Positions 1-11,000 of a stretch of DNA of 64,000 bases are shown here, one piece after another; within the stretch, counting starts at the first letter, position 1, and every line of letters begins with the position of its first letter. Under the pieces are notes generated by a model that made no database searches, was not told the DNA's origin, and saw only the letters and a program-made list of their open reading frames with translations. The position numbers and the translations under genes were made by a program. Origin of the DNA: Corynebacterium genitalium ATCC 33030 (GTDB lineage Bacteria; Actinomycetota; Actinomycetes; Mycobacteriales; Mycobacteriaceae); the NCBI RefSeq assembly GCF_000143825.1, contig NZ_CM000961.1, positions 1,943,448 to 2,007,447 of the forward strand. The letters are read 5' to 3'.

Positions 1-434
1 GTCGGGTCCTGGGACCAACCAGTCCACTCCCCCGCGATCTCCTGATCACGGAAGTCGTAGTGGGTCACACCCTTGCCGCCGGTGACGTAGCGGACAACCT
101 CGTAGCCGGCGTCGCGGAGCATGCGCTCCAGCTCGCCAGCCTTCTTGAGCACGTTGTGGTTGTAACCGCCGGCCATACCGCGGTCAGAGGTGACCACCAG
201 CATTGCGGCGACCTTGGCGTTTTCGCGCTGGCGAAGCATCGGGTGGTCCAGGTTGGTCGCAGCGACAAGCCGCTCCATGACATCCTGCATCTCGTTGGCG
301 TACGGCTGAGCCGCCTCCACGCGACGCTGGGCCTTGGTAATGCGCGATGTTGCGATCAGTTCCTGGGCTTTGGTGATCTTCTTTGTCGAGTTGACCGACT
401 TGATGCGGTCACGCAGTTCGCGAAGTGTTGCCAT
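1..434 (-). CDS. atpG: ATP synthase gamma subunit, N-terminal part (cut by window edge)
   Basis: The gamma subunit is the central rotor shaft of F1 and couples c-ring rotation to catalysis in the alpha3beta3 head. The visible N-terminus (MATLRELRDRIKSVNSTKKI...) is the classic gamma helix with the KITKA motif, followed by AAMLVVTSDRGMAGGYN, the conserved SDRGLCGGYN-type loop. The ATG lies at 432-434, behind an AGGAGG-like site and 71 bp after the atpA stop. About 144 codons are present; the rest lies beyond base 1. It is the next gene of the atpB-E-F-H-A-G operon. Only the missing C-terminus is uncertain. Confidence 0.95.
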   Translation of the reverse strand, partial: MATLRELRDRIKSVNSTKKITKAQELIATSRITKAQRRVEAAQPYANEMQDVMERLVAATNLDHPMLRQRENAKVAAMLVVTSDRGMAGGYNHNVLKKAGELERMLRDAGYEVVRYVTGGKGVTHYDFRDQEIAGEWTGWSQDP

Positions 435-505
435 AGTGTGTGCTCCTCCTCTCTCTTAAGTCGTGTTTCTCTAGGTTCTTTAGCCCAGAACAGCGCGAGT
501 CTGAA

Positions 506-2152
506 CTAATCCTTCTTCTGCGACTTGTGAGAGACGTTGAGCTGCTGCTTCGAGATGTCGCTCTCGTCCATAGCATCAGCCTCCGGCTCGCGCACGACAC
601 GCTCGCCGCCGGAGGTCTGGAAGTTCTGGGCGAAGCTCTCGTTGACGCGGGCCAGGGTCTCCTTCGACTCGTCGGACAGGGCTGCGCCGCCGTCGACCTG
701 CTCGTAGACCTCAGGGGCCTCAGCGCGGATCGTCTCGTGCAGCTCTGCCTCATAACGGCGGACATCTTCGACGGGAACGGAGTCGAATGCGCCCTCGTTA
801 GCGAGGTGGATGGAGATGATCTGGAACTCGACCGGCTGGGGGGAGTTCTCCGGCTGCTTCAGCAGCTCGACGAGGCGCTGGCCGCGCTCGAGCTGGCGCT
901 TGGAAGCGTCATCCAGGTCGGACGCGAACGCTGCGAAAGACTCGAGGTCGCGGTATGCGGCCAAGTCCAGACGGAGGTTACCCGCGACCTTCTTCATGCC
1001 CTTGGTCTGTGCGGCACCACCGACACGGGAGACGGAAATACCGACGTCAATGGCCGGGCGGACACCCTGGTTGAACAGGTCGGACTGCAGGAAGCACTGA
1101 CCGTCCGTAATTGAGATGACGTTGGTCGGAATGAAGGCACCGACATCGTTCGCCTTGGTCTCGATGATCGGAAGGGCCGTCAGAGAGCCGGCGCCGAGCT
1201 CGTCGTTAAGCTTGGCAGCGCGCTCCAGCAGACGGGAGTGCAGGTAGAAGACGTCACCCGGGTATGCCTCGCGGCCCGGCGGGCGGCGCAGCAGCAGCGA
1301 GATGGCGCGGTAGGCCTCAGCCTGCTTGGTCAGGTCATCGTAGACCACCAGAACGTGGTTGCCCTGGTACATCCAGTGCTGGCCCAGAGCAGCACCGGCG
1401 AACGGTGCCAGCCACTTGAAGCCTGCGGAGTCGGATGCCGGAGCGGCAACGATGGTGGTGTACTCGAGTGCGCCGTGCTCCTCGAGGGTGCGGCGCACAC
1501 CAGCAATGGTCGAGCCCTTCTGGCCGATGGCAACGTAGATGCAGCGGACCTGCTTCGTCTTATCACCGGACTCCCAGTAGGCCTTCTGGTTGAGGATGGT
1601 GTCGATGCAGACCGCAGTCTTACCGGTCTTACGGTCACCAATGATCAGCTGGCGCTGTCCGCGGCCGATCGGCGTCATGGCGTCAATCGCCTTGATGCCG
1701 GTCTGCATCGGCTCCTCAACCGGCTGACGGTCGAGCACGCCTGCTGCCTGAAGCTCGAGCACACGCTCTTCGTCAGCCTCAATCGGACCCAGGCCGTCAA
1801 TCGGCTGGCCCAGGGGGTTGATCACGCGGCCGAGGAATGCCTCCCCGACCGGGATGGACAGGACCTCACCGGTCCTGGAAACTTTGTCGCCTTCGTAGAT
1901 CGTCTCGAAGTCACCCAGGACCACCACGCCGACGGTGTCGGTGTCGAGGTTCTGTGCGACGCCGATGACGCCGTTGGAGAACTCAAGCAGCTCGTTGGTC
2001 ATGCAGCTCGGCAGCCCGGAAACCTGGGCAATACCATCTGCAGCCGACGTCACCACGCCGACCTCCTCACGGGAGGCCTCCGCGGAGTAGCTCGAGGTGT
2101 AGTTCGCTATCGCGCTACGGATCTCATCGGAGGAGATCGTCAGCTCCGCCAT
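506..2152 (-). CDS. atpA: ATP synthase F1 alpha subunit
   Basis: Non-catalytic nucleotide-binding subunit of the F1 head. The P-loop GDRKTGKT is at residues 172-179, and the beta-barrel N-domain and [33 protein letters not shown] region follow in the expected order. At 548 residues it matches the usual actinobacterial length. The C-terminal tail is charged and variable ([20 protein letters not shown]), as in other corynebacteria. It sits 41 bp downstream of atpH in the same operon. The ATG is preceded by a purine-rich site (GGAAAG). Confidence 0.97.
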   Translation of the reverse strand: MAELTISSDEIRSAIANYTSSYSAEASREEVGVVTSAADGIAQVSGLPSCMTNELLEFSNGVIGVAQNLDTDTVGVVVLGDFETIYEGDKVSRTGEVLSIPVGEAFLGRVINPLGQPIDGLGPIEADEERVLELQAAGVLDRQPVEEPMQTGIKAIDAMTPIGRGQRQLIIGDRKTGKTAVCIDTILNQKAYWESGDKTKQVRCIYVAIGQKGSTIAGVRRTLEEHGALEYTTIVAAPASDSAGFKWLAPFAGAALGQHWMYQGNHVLVVYDDLTKQAEAYRAISLLLRRPPGREAYPGDVFYLHSRLLERAAKLNDELGAGSLTALPIIETKANDVGAFIPTNVISITDGQCFLQSDLFNQGVRPAIDVGISVSRVGGAAQTKGMKKVAGNLRLDLAAYRDLESFAAFASDLDDASKRQLERGQRLVELLKQPENSPQPVEFQIISIHLANEGAFDSVPVEDVRRYEAELHETIRAEAPEVYEQVDGGAALSDESKETLARVNESFAQNFQTSGGERVVREPEADAMDESDISKQQLNVSHKSQKKD

Positions 2153-2193
2153 AATCTTTCCTGCTCTCGGTAGATTCTTCCAGCAATTTCGTT

Positions 2194-3036
2194 TTAGTAA
2201 GCCGTGTTGGCTGCCATGTCGGCACGCATGCGCTCAAGTTTTCCGCGCGTGGAGCCGTCAATGAGTTCATCGCCAACGCGGATGGTCACACCACCGAGGA
2301 GGCTGGGGTCAACCTCAGTGTGAATGGCCATCTCGCGGCCGTAAATCTGTCCAAGCTTTTCTGCCAGTGCCTCGCGCTGAGAATCAGTCAGCTCAGTTGC
2401 AGCGGTCACTGCCGCAAACTCCCGACCTGTCAGTTCGGCCGACTCGCGTGCGATGCCTGCGATGTCGTCGACCGGATTGTCCTCTGGGCGGCCGACCACC
2501 TGCAGCGCCAACGCCTCGGTGTACATAGACACCTTGCCGTAGAGCACGCTGGCCAAAAGCTGACGCTTCTGGTCCGTGGTGGCGGTGCGGTCAGACAGCA
2601 GCTGGGTGAGTTCGCTCTCGCGCTCAAAGAGACGAGACAGCTGGAAGAGCTCGGATTCGACCTCGCCCAACTTGTTCTCGCTCTCTGCGCCGCGCAGGAG
2701 TGCCCTGCGGCCCAAGTGCACGAGTCCCTCACGGAATTCGCGCGGGGCGGACCACTCGCGTGCGCTTGCCTCGCGCAGCACCTCAAGCGTTGCTTCAGCG
2801 ACCTTGCCGCTGAAGATCTCGCTCATGATGCCAACACGCTGCTCTTCGGCGAGCGAAGAGTCAGCCACGGCGATGCGCAGCGCACGGTTCTTGTCCAGCT
2901 GGTCCACAACAAGGAACAGCTCGGTGCCCACCTGGGCTGCGACGGATACGGACTCGCCTGCGTCGGCTTTGTCGCGGATGATCGCGTCCAGTTTCTCTGC
3001 GACGGCCGACTGTGCTTCGCGGCTAGCTGCTCTCAT
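2194..3036 (-). CDS. atpH: ATP synthase F1 delta subunit
   Basis: Peripheral-stalk subunit connecting subunit b to the top of the alpha3beta3 head. At 280 residues it has the long actinobacterial form (the E. coli protein is near 177). The C-terminal hallmark [23 protein letters not shown] is the OSCP/delta signature. In mycobacteria this domain is fused to a b-like segment, but here atpF is a separate gene ending 7 bp upstream, the corynebacterial arrangement. Translation is probably coupled with atpF. Confidence 0.95.
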   Translation of the reverse strand: MRAASREAQSAVAEKLDAIIRDKADAGESVSVAAQVGTELFLVVDQLDKNRALRIAVADSSLAEEQRVGIMSEIFSGKVAEATLEVLREASAREWSAPREFREGLVHLGRRALLRGAESENKLGEVESELFQLSRLFERESELTQLLSDRTATTDQKRQLLASVLYGKVSMYTEALALQVVGRPEDNPVDDIAGIARESAELTGREFAAVTAATELTDSQREALAEKLGQIYGREMAIHTEVDPSLLGGVTIRVGDELIDGSTRGKLERMRADMAANTAY

Positions 3037-3043
3037 CGACGCC

Positions 3044-3640
3044 TCACTTTCCGGATGCCGAGCGTGCGGACACGGTGTCCAGCTGGCTCAAGAAACTGTC
3101 GATGGTGTTGGAACGGCGGGTGGAATCCGACAGTTCCTCGCCGAGGAGCTCCTCTGCGAGGTTGATGGAGTTCTGGCCGATCTCGTTGCGCAGCTCAGCA
3201 ATGACCTGCTCACGGGAGGCCATCAGCTGCTTCTCACCAGCTTCGACAATGCGACGGGACTCAGCCTCAGCGTTGGCGCGTGCCTGTGCTTCGATTTCCT
3301 TGCCCTTTTCGCGGGCAGCTTCGCGGATCTCGTTAGCTTCGGCGCGTGCCTGTGCCAGCTGAGCGTTGTTCTTCTCCAGAGCAGCCTTTGCCTGTGCCTG
3401 AGCGGACTCAGCCCGCTCGATACCGCCCTTGATCCTGTCTTCGCGCTCAGCCAGAACTTCCTGGAACTTCGGCAGAACGAATTTCCAGAAGAGGATGAAG
3501 ACGATAATGAAGACGACGAGGGACCAGACGATGTCGTACGGCGCGGGGAGCAGAATGCTCGGAGAAGCACCAGCGGGATCTCCCTCGAGGTTCAGCTTCT
3601 CGCCGCCCTCAGCCGCAAGTAGGTGAATGACGTTCGTCAT
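3044..3640 (-). CDS. atpF: ATP synthase Fo subunit b
   Basis: Peripheral-stalk subunit. A single N-terminal membrane helix (about residues 33-53, [20 protein letters not shown]) is followed by a long charged coiled coil rich in Ala, Glu and Arg ([20 protein letters not shown]...), exactly the b-subunit plan. Its 198 residues fit. It lies between atpE and atpH. A hydrophilic stretch of about 30 residues precedes the membrane helix, as in other actinobacterial b subunits. Confidence 0.95.
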   Translation of the reverse strand: MTNVIHLLAAEGGEKLNLEGDPAGASPSILLPAPYDIVWSLVVFIIVFILFWKFVLPKFQEVLAEREDRIKGGIERAESAQAQAKAALEKNNAQLAQARAEANEIREAAREKGKEIEAQARANAEAESRRIVEAGEKQLMASREQVIAELRNEIGQNSINLAEELLGEELSDSTRRSNTIDSFLSQLDTVSARSASGK

Positions 3641-3694
3641 TGGTTACTCCTGATCTAAAAGGTCTTACAAACTTCTTTTGTGCGAAGTGTTCTT

Positions 3695-4000
<306 letters not shown>

Positions 4001-4035
4001 TTATTCAGTTGGCCTGTCAGTCAGTTCGCGCCTGA

Positions 4036-4842
4036 CTAGTGCGAATCTGCGTGCAGCGACAGCTCGATGTACACCGCGACCAGAAGGGCGAAGATGTACG
4101 CCTGCAGGAAGATGATGATCAGCTCGTACAGGGTGAACAACAGCGCTGCGATCACAGTCAGACCACTCACTGCCGTCCATGCGTTGAGCTGCCAGAAGAA
4201 GAAGTTCGTGGCGGAGTACAACAGGACGAGAATGATGTGGCCCGCAAGGAAGTTCGCCATGAGACGAAGAGCCAGCGTGACCGGACGCAGAATGAACGTC
4301 GAGAAGAACTCGATCGGCACCACCAGAAGGTGAAGAGCCGGCGGCAAGTTCGGAATCACAAGGGAGTGCTTCACGTACTTGCCAAAGCCGTGGCGGGCGG
4401 CACCCGCGTAGATCATGGCGATGTATCCCACCAGCGCCAGCACAATCGGCATGCCAATGCGAGAGTTCGGCGAGATGTTCAACCCCGGAATGATCGTGGC
4501 TACGTTCATGAATAGGACCGTGAAGAAGATGGTGGCGATAACCGGCAGGAACCGCTTCCCCTCCTTCTTGCCCAAGATGTCTTCGGCGATTTGCACGCGG
4601 ACGAAGTCCACGGCGATCTCACCAAGGTTTTGCAGGCCCGACGGAACCAATTTGGGGTTCCGGAAGGCGACAGCAAAAAGGACCACAAGCACGAGCGCCA
4701 TCAGAAGACGGACGATCATGATGCGGTCCAGCGCGAACCAACCACCGAGGAAGTTTTCCCCGATGATGTGTAGGCCCTCATTGTATGTTTGCCCCGGGAA
4801 AAATTCTGGGCCAAGTTCAGGCGCGTGGAAGCTACCCTTCAT
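4036..4842 (-). CDS. atpB: ATP synthase Fo subunit a
   Basis: Membrane stator subunit forming the proton half-channels. It has 5-6 hydrophobic helices; the key region LALRLMANFLAGHIILVLL carries the essential Arg of helix 5, and the C-terminal helix contains the usual polar residues (YIFALLVAVYIELSLHADSH). A start at 4848 (MAMKGSF) is also possible. I prefer the second ATG at 4842 (MKGSFHAPELGPEF) because it is the usual N-terminus of corynebacterial AtpB; the difference is two residues. It is first of the structural atp genes. Confidence 0.94.
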   Translation of the reverse strand: MKGSFHAPELGPEFFPGQTYNEGLHIIGENFLGGWFALDRIMIVRLLMALVLVVLFAVAFRNPKLVPSGLQNLGEIAVDFVRVQIAEDILGKKEGKRFLPVIATIFFTVLFMNVATIIPGLNISPNSRIGMPIVLALVGYIAMIYAGAARHGFGKYVKHSLVIPNLPPALHLLVVPIEFFSTFILRPVTLALRLMANFLAGHIILVLLYSATNFFFWQLNAWTAVSGLTVIAALLFTLYELIIIFLQAYIFALLVAVYIELSLHADSH

Positions 4843-4848
4843 GGCCAA

Positions 4849-5177
4849 AGTTGTAACGCTCAGCGTTCTCTCCCGTTCTCGGGCCGCGAACCTGTCGGGA
4901 TTCGCGGTGCGATGGACGTCTTGAAGTTCTGCCTACCGCGGCGGACTCCGTCGCACATCAGCTACCGCGGGACAGGGGTGAGACCCGCGATTAGCCTATC
5001 AGCAGGACCCCCAAAACGTGCATGTTGGGGGGAGGTAGTCTTCGCCGATTTACCTGCTGGCTCACAGCCGTCACATTATGGCAGGTGTAGGCGATTTTCA
5101 TGCGCCTGTTACGTCAGTCACAGACGGAGCACAGGGGGCAGAACAGCTCCCCCGCGCGCTTGTCGACGCCCCGTGCG
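4849..5177 (-). promoter_or_regulatory. Leader region between atpI-like gene and atpB
   Basis: A 329-bp stretch without a convincing ORF. It holds a hairpin-capable inverted repeat (CCCCCAA at 5008-5014, TTGGGGG at 5025-5031, 10-nt loop). On the minus strand there is a TAGGCT that could be a -10 element (plus-strand 4993-4998). No good -35 is visible. No T-tract follows the hairpin in the minus direction, so it does not look like a complete intrinsic terminator. A second atp promoter or an mRNA processing/regulatory leader is inferred only from position. Confidence 0.35.
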
Positions 5178-5630
5178 TCACCCCACATACGTCACGTTCG
5201 TCGTCATCACGCCCCATACTTCGGTGGCGAGAACGACGATGAGCGCGAGGATGACAGTCACACCGAGCGCGGTAGTGTCATAGAAGTCCATGGTGCGCAG
5301 CCACATGAGCGCCAGGATCAAGACGATGAGCTTGACCAACCAGCTGCCCAGGACGACCGCCATGGTTGTTGAGGGGGATGTACCCGACGTCGCCAGAACT
5401 GACGCGACGGTCAATAGGACGAACCCGCCGCCGATCGCCGCACCGATGAGCACGCCCCAAATGCCCGGCAGGTCCCGGATGCTCCCCCAGATCGCCAAAG
5501 AGATGATGGTCATCGCAATGAGCGCCCATCCGCCTGCTTTGAAAGCACGGATGAGCGGGCGGCGGTGGTCCTGGAACTCAGAAGTATCGTTCACGGCGTG
5601 GCCGGATGTTCGGGCGTCGGAAGTGTTCAC
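5178..5630 (-). CDS. atpI: AtpI-like small membrane protein upstream of ATP synthase
   Basis: Protein of 150 residues with a hydrophilic N-terminus and four predicted membrane helices (about residues 33-51, 56-78, 88-108, 116-138). It occupies the place of the atpI-like gene between wecA and atpB in corynebacteria and mycobacteria. AtpI-type proteins are thought to help assembly of the c-ring, but sequence conservation is weak and the call rests mainly on position and topology. The start is a GTG. A TAGTAT -10 box (plus 5639-5644) lies only 8 nt upstream, so the transcript may be leaderless or nearly so. Confidence 0.75.
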   Translation of the reverse strand: MNTSDARTSGHAVNDTSEFQDHRRPLIRAFKAGGWALIAMTIISLAIWGSIRDLPGIWGVLIGAAIGGGFVLLTVASVLATSGTSPSTTMAVVLGSWLVKLIVLILALMWLRTMDFYDTTALGVTVILALIVVLATEVWGVMTTNVTYVG

Positions 5631-5638
5631 GGACCCTG

Positions 5639-5644
5639 ATACTA
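5639..5644 (-). promoter_or_regulatory. Candidate -10 box of the atp operon
   Basis: TAGTAT on the minus strand, 8 nt before the GTG of the atpI-like gene, fits the actinobacterial TANNNT -10 consensus. No clear -35 is present. Spacing to the start codon implies transcription beginning at or very near the GTG. Confidence 0.45.
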
Positions 5645-5677
5645 CAGAAGGCCCAGTTGCTTCTCGACGCTCCGCTG

Positions 5678-6532
5678 CTAACGCCAGATAATCGGCTCCA
5701 CGGTATTACCGGCATCGGCAACACCGGGAAGACCGTAGTCAAACGGGTACATCAACGTCGCCGGCCGCGCTGCATCTTTGCCGCCCAGTTCGACGGCGGC
5801 TACAGCAGCGCGCGCGTATGGGTAGTTCATAACCAAACCCGCTTGGGCCACCGGCACCCGCGATGCCGGGGGGATGCCGCAAGCGTCGTCCGCACCGCCG
5901 ACAAGTCGCATTGTCGTTTCGCCTTCGGTGGTGCCGGGCAACAGTTCCGGGGGCACGACAGCCGCCCCGCTGATGTCACCCACTCCGGGGACGACATCAT
6001 CGCGACCAGAAGCCTTGGCGACCGCGCCGAGGTACGCAATGTCGTAGGCGAAGCACACGTACTCCTTGTTGCCTTCGGCGGCCGTGGCCGGGGCCAGTGC
6101 GACCTGCTCAGGGGCAAGGTCAATTCCCTGGTACGGGGTCACGGACCAGACCAGCAGACGGCCTTCAGCATCAGCGCTCGCAACAATCGCGGGCTCACCG
6201 AAGGGCAATTCTGTCCCCGGTGGAGTCAGTCTCGTTTCCACACCGTTCGGGTAAAGAACCTCGGGGATCTTTGGCGCGGGCTCGTTCGACTGCTCAGCGC
6301 TGTCGCTCAACTCACCCTCGTTGTCGACGGGGCTTTCCTCAGATTGAGCTTCTCCACTCTTGCTACCGATGGGCTTCAGCGATTCTTTTCCGTCCCGCGC
6401 GGTCATGGGCTCTGGGTGTGCCCCGCTGCTACAGGCGGCAGCACTTAGCCCCACCCCGACGGCGGTGATCACCGAGAGGATAGCTCGTTGCGCCACGTGT
6501 CGTACGCGGCCCATTTCTTTAGTTTTCTTCAT
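5678..6532 (-). CDS. Secreted lipoprotein of unknown function, NRPS-cassette member
   Basis: A 284-residue protein with a basic start, a hydrophobic segment and a lipobox SAAAC (about residues 30-34), so it is probably lipid-anchored outside the membrane. An acidic, Ser/Glu-rich linker (about 40-90) is followed by a folded domain with no motif I recognise; it contains paired Cys (YVCFAYD, DDACGIPP). It is 26 bp downstream of the membrane acyltransferase gene and in the same direction as the NRPS, so it is probably co-transcribed. The start could also be MGRVRH at 6514. The function is not inferred. Confidence 0.75.
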   Translation of the reverse strand: MKKTKEMGRVRHVAQRAILSVITAVGVGLSAAACSSGAHPEPMTARDGKESLKPIGSKSGEAQSEESPVDNEGELSDSAEQSNEPAPKIPEVLYPNGVETRLTPPGTELPFGEPAIVASADAEGRLLVWSVTPYQGIDLAPEQVALAPATAAEGNKEYVCFAYDIAYLGAVAKASGRDDVVPGVGDISGAAVVPPELLPGTTEGETTMRLVGGADDACGIPPASRVPVAQAGLVMNYPYARAAVAAVELGGKDAARPATLMYPFDYGLPGVADAGNTVEPIIWR

Positions 6533-6558
6533 GTCACGGGTACCTCAATGTTGAAGGT

Positions 6559-7995
6559 TTATTCTCTAGGGTCGCTTTGCTCCGCATCTGTTGGGGTGTG
6601 GGTGTTCTCACCTGCAGCAGCCGGCGCCGCGGTGGAGCGGTCTTCGCTGACTGGCGCATTCTTCGGCACCAGTCGCTTACTCACGCCCTTGCACGTCTTA
6701 GAGATGATGCGCTCCAAGGGCCCCTGGCCGAATGCAAGATGCCAGAAGCTGGCGAAGATGAGGAAGAATATTACTTGGCCCAGGAACCATTCCGTCCGGT
6801 AGGCCTTGATCGAGTCGGTGAAGTAGGCGAATGAGACCAGGTGGGTGACATAAATGGTCAGCGTCATCGATCCAGCCGCGATCAGCGGGAACAGCACGTG
6901 GCGCAGTGCCTGCGAGATAACCAACGTGAGCCCGAGGAACAGCACCGCGAAGCCGAGTGATTTCACCAGCGAGAAAGGCGTGTTCGTGTGCGGGCCGTCA
7001 ATGGCTAGCCACCATAACGTGTCGGTAGGAAGATGCTTCGAGGGACCGTAATCGATCGTGTCGATGATGTCTTCCGCGTCATAACCGTCGGTGTAGTAGT
7101 AGAGCGCCTCAAAGCCGCCAAGGTAGTCGATGAGAAACCACGACGTGATCGAACCAATGGCGATGAGCACAAGGCCCCAGAGAATGAGCCGCGCCTCAGT
7201 CAGCAACCAGCGCAGGTTCATCCGTCCTAGCGCCATGCCGACGCAGATGTAGGCCATCCACGTGATCACGGGATAAGTGCCTCCGGCAAGGAGTGTCAGA
7301 AGGGTTTCTACTGGCTGCGTGAACAAGGACGTGAAGTTCGGGTTTGCGGGGCCCTTGTAATCAACGAAGGAGTTCAACGCGAAAATCGCGAGCGGCCCGA
7401 GAACGATGAAGCCTCCGGCGGTGATCAAGAGACTGCGGATCCGCATCCCGGTGAGCAACACCGCTACCAAGAACATCAGACCGTAGTACGGCAAGATGTT
7501 GAAGACACGCAGGGGCAGCTCGCTGATGGCCAAGCCCAACAGCAAGATCAGGATCGCACGGGTAACAAGGGAAACCCTGCTACGCGTCATCCGCCGGCCC
7601 TGATGCGGGTTATTCGCGCCAGTAATCAGCGCTACGGAGATTCCCGCCAAGAGAGCGAACAGCGCAGCGGCATTACCCGCTAGGAGCTGCCAGACCACGG
7701 TCGGCCGCCCCGTATAGGGGCTGTACGCGGGCAGAATGTGCACCGCGATCATGCCAAGCAGCGCGAACCCGCGCGCGACATCGAGGCCGACGATGCGCTT
7801 CGGGTTGCCACTGGGCCCGAACGCCCGATCAGAGGTCCAACGTACCCTGGACGGCCCCAAAACTTCGGGGCTCGGACCATCCTCCGGTGGAGGTAGCGTC
7901 TCCTTTTGTCCATCCCAAATGGGCCGGACTCCCGCTGGTCCTGGGGTGGGGCGAGCTACGGATTCCTCAGTTGAGGGATTCACTGATGATGACAT
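6559..7995 (-). CDS. DUF418 / HGSNAT-like membrane acyltransferase
   Basis: A 478-residue polytopic membrane protein. After a cytosolic Pro-rich N-terminus of about 65 residues it shows GLDVARGFALLGMIAVHILPAY, the RxxAxxGMxxVH start typical of DUF418 and heparan-glucosaminide-acetyltransferase-like proteins, with a candidate catalytic His in helix 1. About ten helices follow. It ends with the DUF418-type segment FGQGPLERI and a charged tail. Such proteins are proposed to move acyl groups across the membrane to extracellular acceptors. Lying 29 bp downstream of the NRPS, it may modify the NRPS product; that is an inference from context. Confidence 0.8.
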   Translation of the reverse strand: MSSSVNPSTEESVARPTPGPAGVRPIWDGQKETLPPPEDGPSPEVLGPSRVRWTSDRAFGPSGNPKRIVGLDVARGFALLGMIAVHILPAYSPYTGRPTVVWQLLAGNAAALFALLAGISVALITGANNPHQGRRMTRSRVSLVTRAILILLLGLAISELPLRVFNILPYYGLMFLVAVLLTGMRIRSLLITAGGFIVLGPLAIFALNSFVDYKGPANPNFTSLFTQPVETLLTLLAGGTYPVITWMAYICVGMALGRMNLRWLLTEARLILWGLVLIAIGSITSWFLIDYLGGFEALYYYTDGYDAEDIIDTIDYGPSKHLPTDTLWWLAIDGPHTNTPFSLVKSLGFAVLFLGLTLVISQALRHVLFPLIAAGSMTLTIYVTHLVSFAYFTDSIKAYRTEWFLGQVIFFLIFASFWHLAFGQGPLERIISKTCKGVSKRLVPKNAPVSEDRSTAAPAAAGENTHTPTDAEQSDPRE

Positions 7996-8024
7996 ACTGC
8001 TGTTTTCCTACTTCATCAACTGCA

Positions 8025-11000
8025 TCAAACGGCGGAATAGTGCGCATCTGAGAGAGTGACCTTGCCTGATTGATCGTCTGCCGGCGCTTCGTCTGCTGGC
8101 GCTTCTACGTGCGCGACCGGGTTGCCGGACCAGACAGTATCCGCGGGGATACCGTCGTTGCGCAAGACCAGGGAGCCCGGTTCGATCGTCGTTCGATCGC
8201 CTAGGGACGATCCTGGCAACATGAAGCTGTTCGGGCCGAGGGTGGCTCCCATGCCCAACTCGACGGTCTCCAAGGCCATCACTCTGTCGTGGAACAGGTG
8301 GGTCTGCAACACGGTTCCGCGGTTGACCGTGGAACGGTCGCCGAGCCTGATCAAGTCGAATTCAGGCAGCCACCACGATTCACACCAAACGTGCTTGCCA
8401 ATATGGCAGCCCATCATGCGCAGCCACCAGTTGTGCATAGGGGAACCCAGCGACATCCGGATCAAAGACGGGACAGCGAGCAACTCGGCGAAGTTATCGA
8501 CGAGCTCACCGCGCCACACAAATGTGGAGAACAGGGTATGGTCGCCTGATTTGAACCTTCCGACCAGCAGCCACTTCGCGACGATGGGAACAGTACTTGC
8601 GATGATTCCGGCGGCGAGCACAACCGGGAACACCCACAACAAGACGGCGTTGAATCCAGCCTGACCCATGCCTGCACGCATGTAGATCTCGGTGAGCACC
8701 CACACGATGAACAGATCGAGGTACGCCGTCACCATGATCGGCACGATGCGGAACGCCTCGACGACTGCGCGGGCCACCTTGAGATAACGCGGTGGCTTGA
8801 ACGTGTGAGCCACGTCGGCTTCGACGTGGGCGCGGGGAATCTCACGGATGGAACGTCCGAGCCACGAGGTGCCTCGGCCCGGCCGGTAAGGGGAAGAAGA
8901 CAACACTGCGATGAGGGCGTCTTCGGGAAGATCGTGATCAGCACCGACAATTCCGGAATTACCGACGAAGGAGCCGTCACTCACCACCGTCGTTCCGAGG
9001 TGGACCCATCCGTTGCCTTGTCGTGCAGCACTGCACAGTGAGTGGTCCGCAAGGAAGCATCGGTCGCCGATGGAGGTCAGGTGCGGAATGGTCTCGACGG
9101 TTGAGATCTCGGTGTCCTCGCCAACACGAGCACCAAGGATGCGCAGGAATGCCGGGGGCAACCACCCTGCGTACATGAAGTAGGTGGAGGTCAATGTCTT
9201 CTGCAGGAGAGTGTGGGTCATCCACACCGCCCAGCCAGTAGTGCTTCGCTGCGGGAAGTACCCGGGCTGGATGAACACAGAGCAGAACCGCACGCTGAGC
9301 ACGACCAAAGCGAGCCATGTCACCATGACCAGAAGAATGAAGACTGGTGTCCATGCTGCGAGAATCGGAAACACATCTTGGTACCGGTCGCGGGACCACA
9401 CTGTCGGATAGATCAGCAAGATGCCTGGCAGACTTGCCAGTACGGGCAGCAGCGTCATCCACGCCATTCCTGCACCGAAGTAGATACCGCGCTCGAAACG
9501 GTTCACCAGTGTCACAGAGCCGCGGCGTGCAGCTTCCTCCGGAGAAAGCTCCGGCCACGTCAATCCGGCTTCGCCGCGGTCTGCCAGTGGTGATCCACCG
9601 TAAAGGCGACCCGGAGCGACCTCACCGGAAACACACGAGCCCGAGAGGATTTCGGCGTTGGCGCCGATGCGGGAGTTAGGCGTGACAAAGGTGCGAAGGC
9701 CGACACGGACCCCATCTTCGATATCGATGCTGCCAAGGATGAACGTGTCCCCTTCAATCCAGTGGCCCAAGATATCGACCTCTTGTTCCAGCGACACTCG
9801 GTCGCCGATTGTGGCCAAACCGGTGACAGGAGGCATGGTCGCCAGTTCTCCGTCGCGTCCGACCGAATTACCCAAGAGACGGAAGAACAGTGGAGCCATC
9901 GGGGTGCCCAGAAGTGTCTCGAGCTTCAAGTACGTGACGTACCGCTCAGCAGCCCACACTCGCATGTGAGTCCACCCGCCGCGGAGATACTCACCTGGTC
10001 GAATACCGATGGTGAGCAAACGTGAGACAAGCGTGGCTTGTGCCACCTTGCCGGGTAGCGAGAACAGGACGATCCAGCCAATGAGCAGCGGCCAGAAAGG
10101 AAGTGCCGGGACCCACGGGGCATCCAGGAATACGTCGAGGGCCCATACGACCAGTAACGCACCGACCACGTAGCGCGCCGCGTTGACAAGGTAGATTCCG
10201 CACACCCAAAGGAACTGGAAGATGCCCGTCCACCAAGGAATCTTCTTCGGCGTCGGCCGAGGTTCCAGCGTCGCATTCAAGGTCTCAAGGTAGGCGGCCA
10301 TGTCCTCGAGAGTCGGGTTGTCGTACAACGCGCCGATATCGAGTGCTGGGTAGTCCGCTCGCAAGTCGACGGCGAGCTTGGCCAATGCGACCGACGACCC
10401 GCCATTCTCAAAGAAGTTGGCATCTGCTTCGAGCGGAACAGGACCCAGCTGGTCTGCCCACTTGCCTGCGAGCCAGTGCAGCTCAGGGGACAATCCAGCG
10501 GTCACTTCTCCGGAGTCTGGCAGCGGCCATGGCAAGGCACCCCTGTCCACCTTTCCCGACGTTTTCATCGGGAGCGAATCCATGACGCAGATCGACGGTG
10601 CGATGCCGCCCGGCAGCACTGTGGAAAGGTGAGCGCGAACCTCCTGGAGGTCAAGCTCACCCTCAGCAACGACGTAGCCGACGATGATGTCCGATCCGGC
10701 CGCAGTAGTCTTTTTCGCGGCCGCGGCAGCCGAAATGCCCGGCGTGCTGGCCAGGGCTCGGTCAATCTCACCGAGCTCCATTCGTCGACCACCGAACTTG
10801 ATCTGATCATCGGTGCGCCCGGCGAAGATCAATCCGTCTCGCTCGGCGACGACAAGATCTCCTGTGCGGTACGCACGGTCCCACCCAAGGGCAGGGATGG
10901 GAGCATACTTCTCTGCGTCCTTAGCAGGGTCGAGGTACCTACCAAGGCCGACTCCTGCGACAACCAGCTCGCCCGATTGTCCCCACTCGACCGGCTGCTC

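Noticed and set aside
5008..5031. Hairpin CCCCCAA/TTGGGGG as a terminator before atpB.
   Set aside because: No T-tract on the minus strand, and a terminator here would block the atp operon; recorded only as a leader hairpin.
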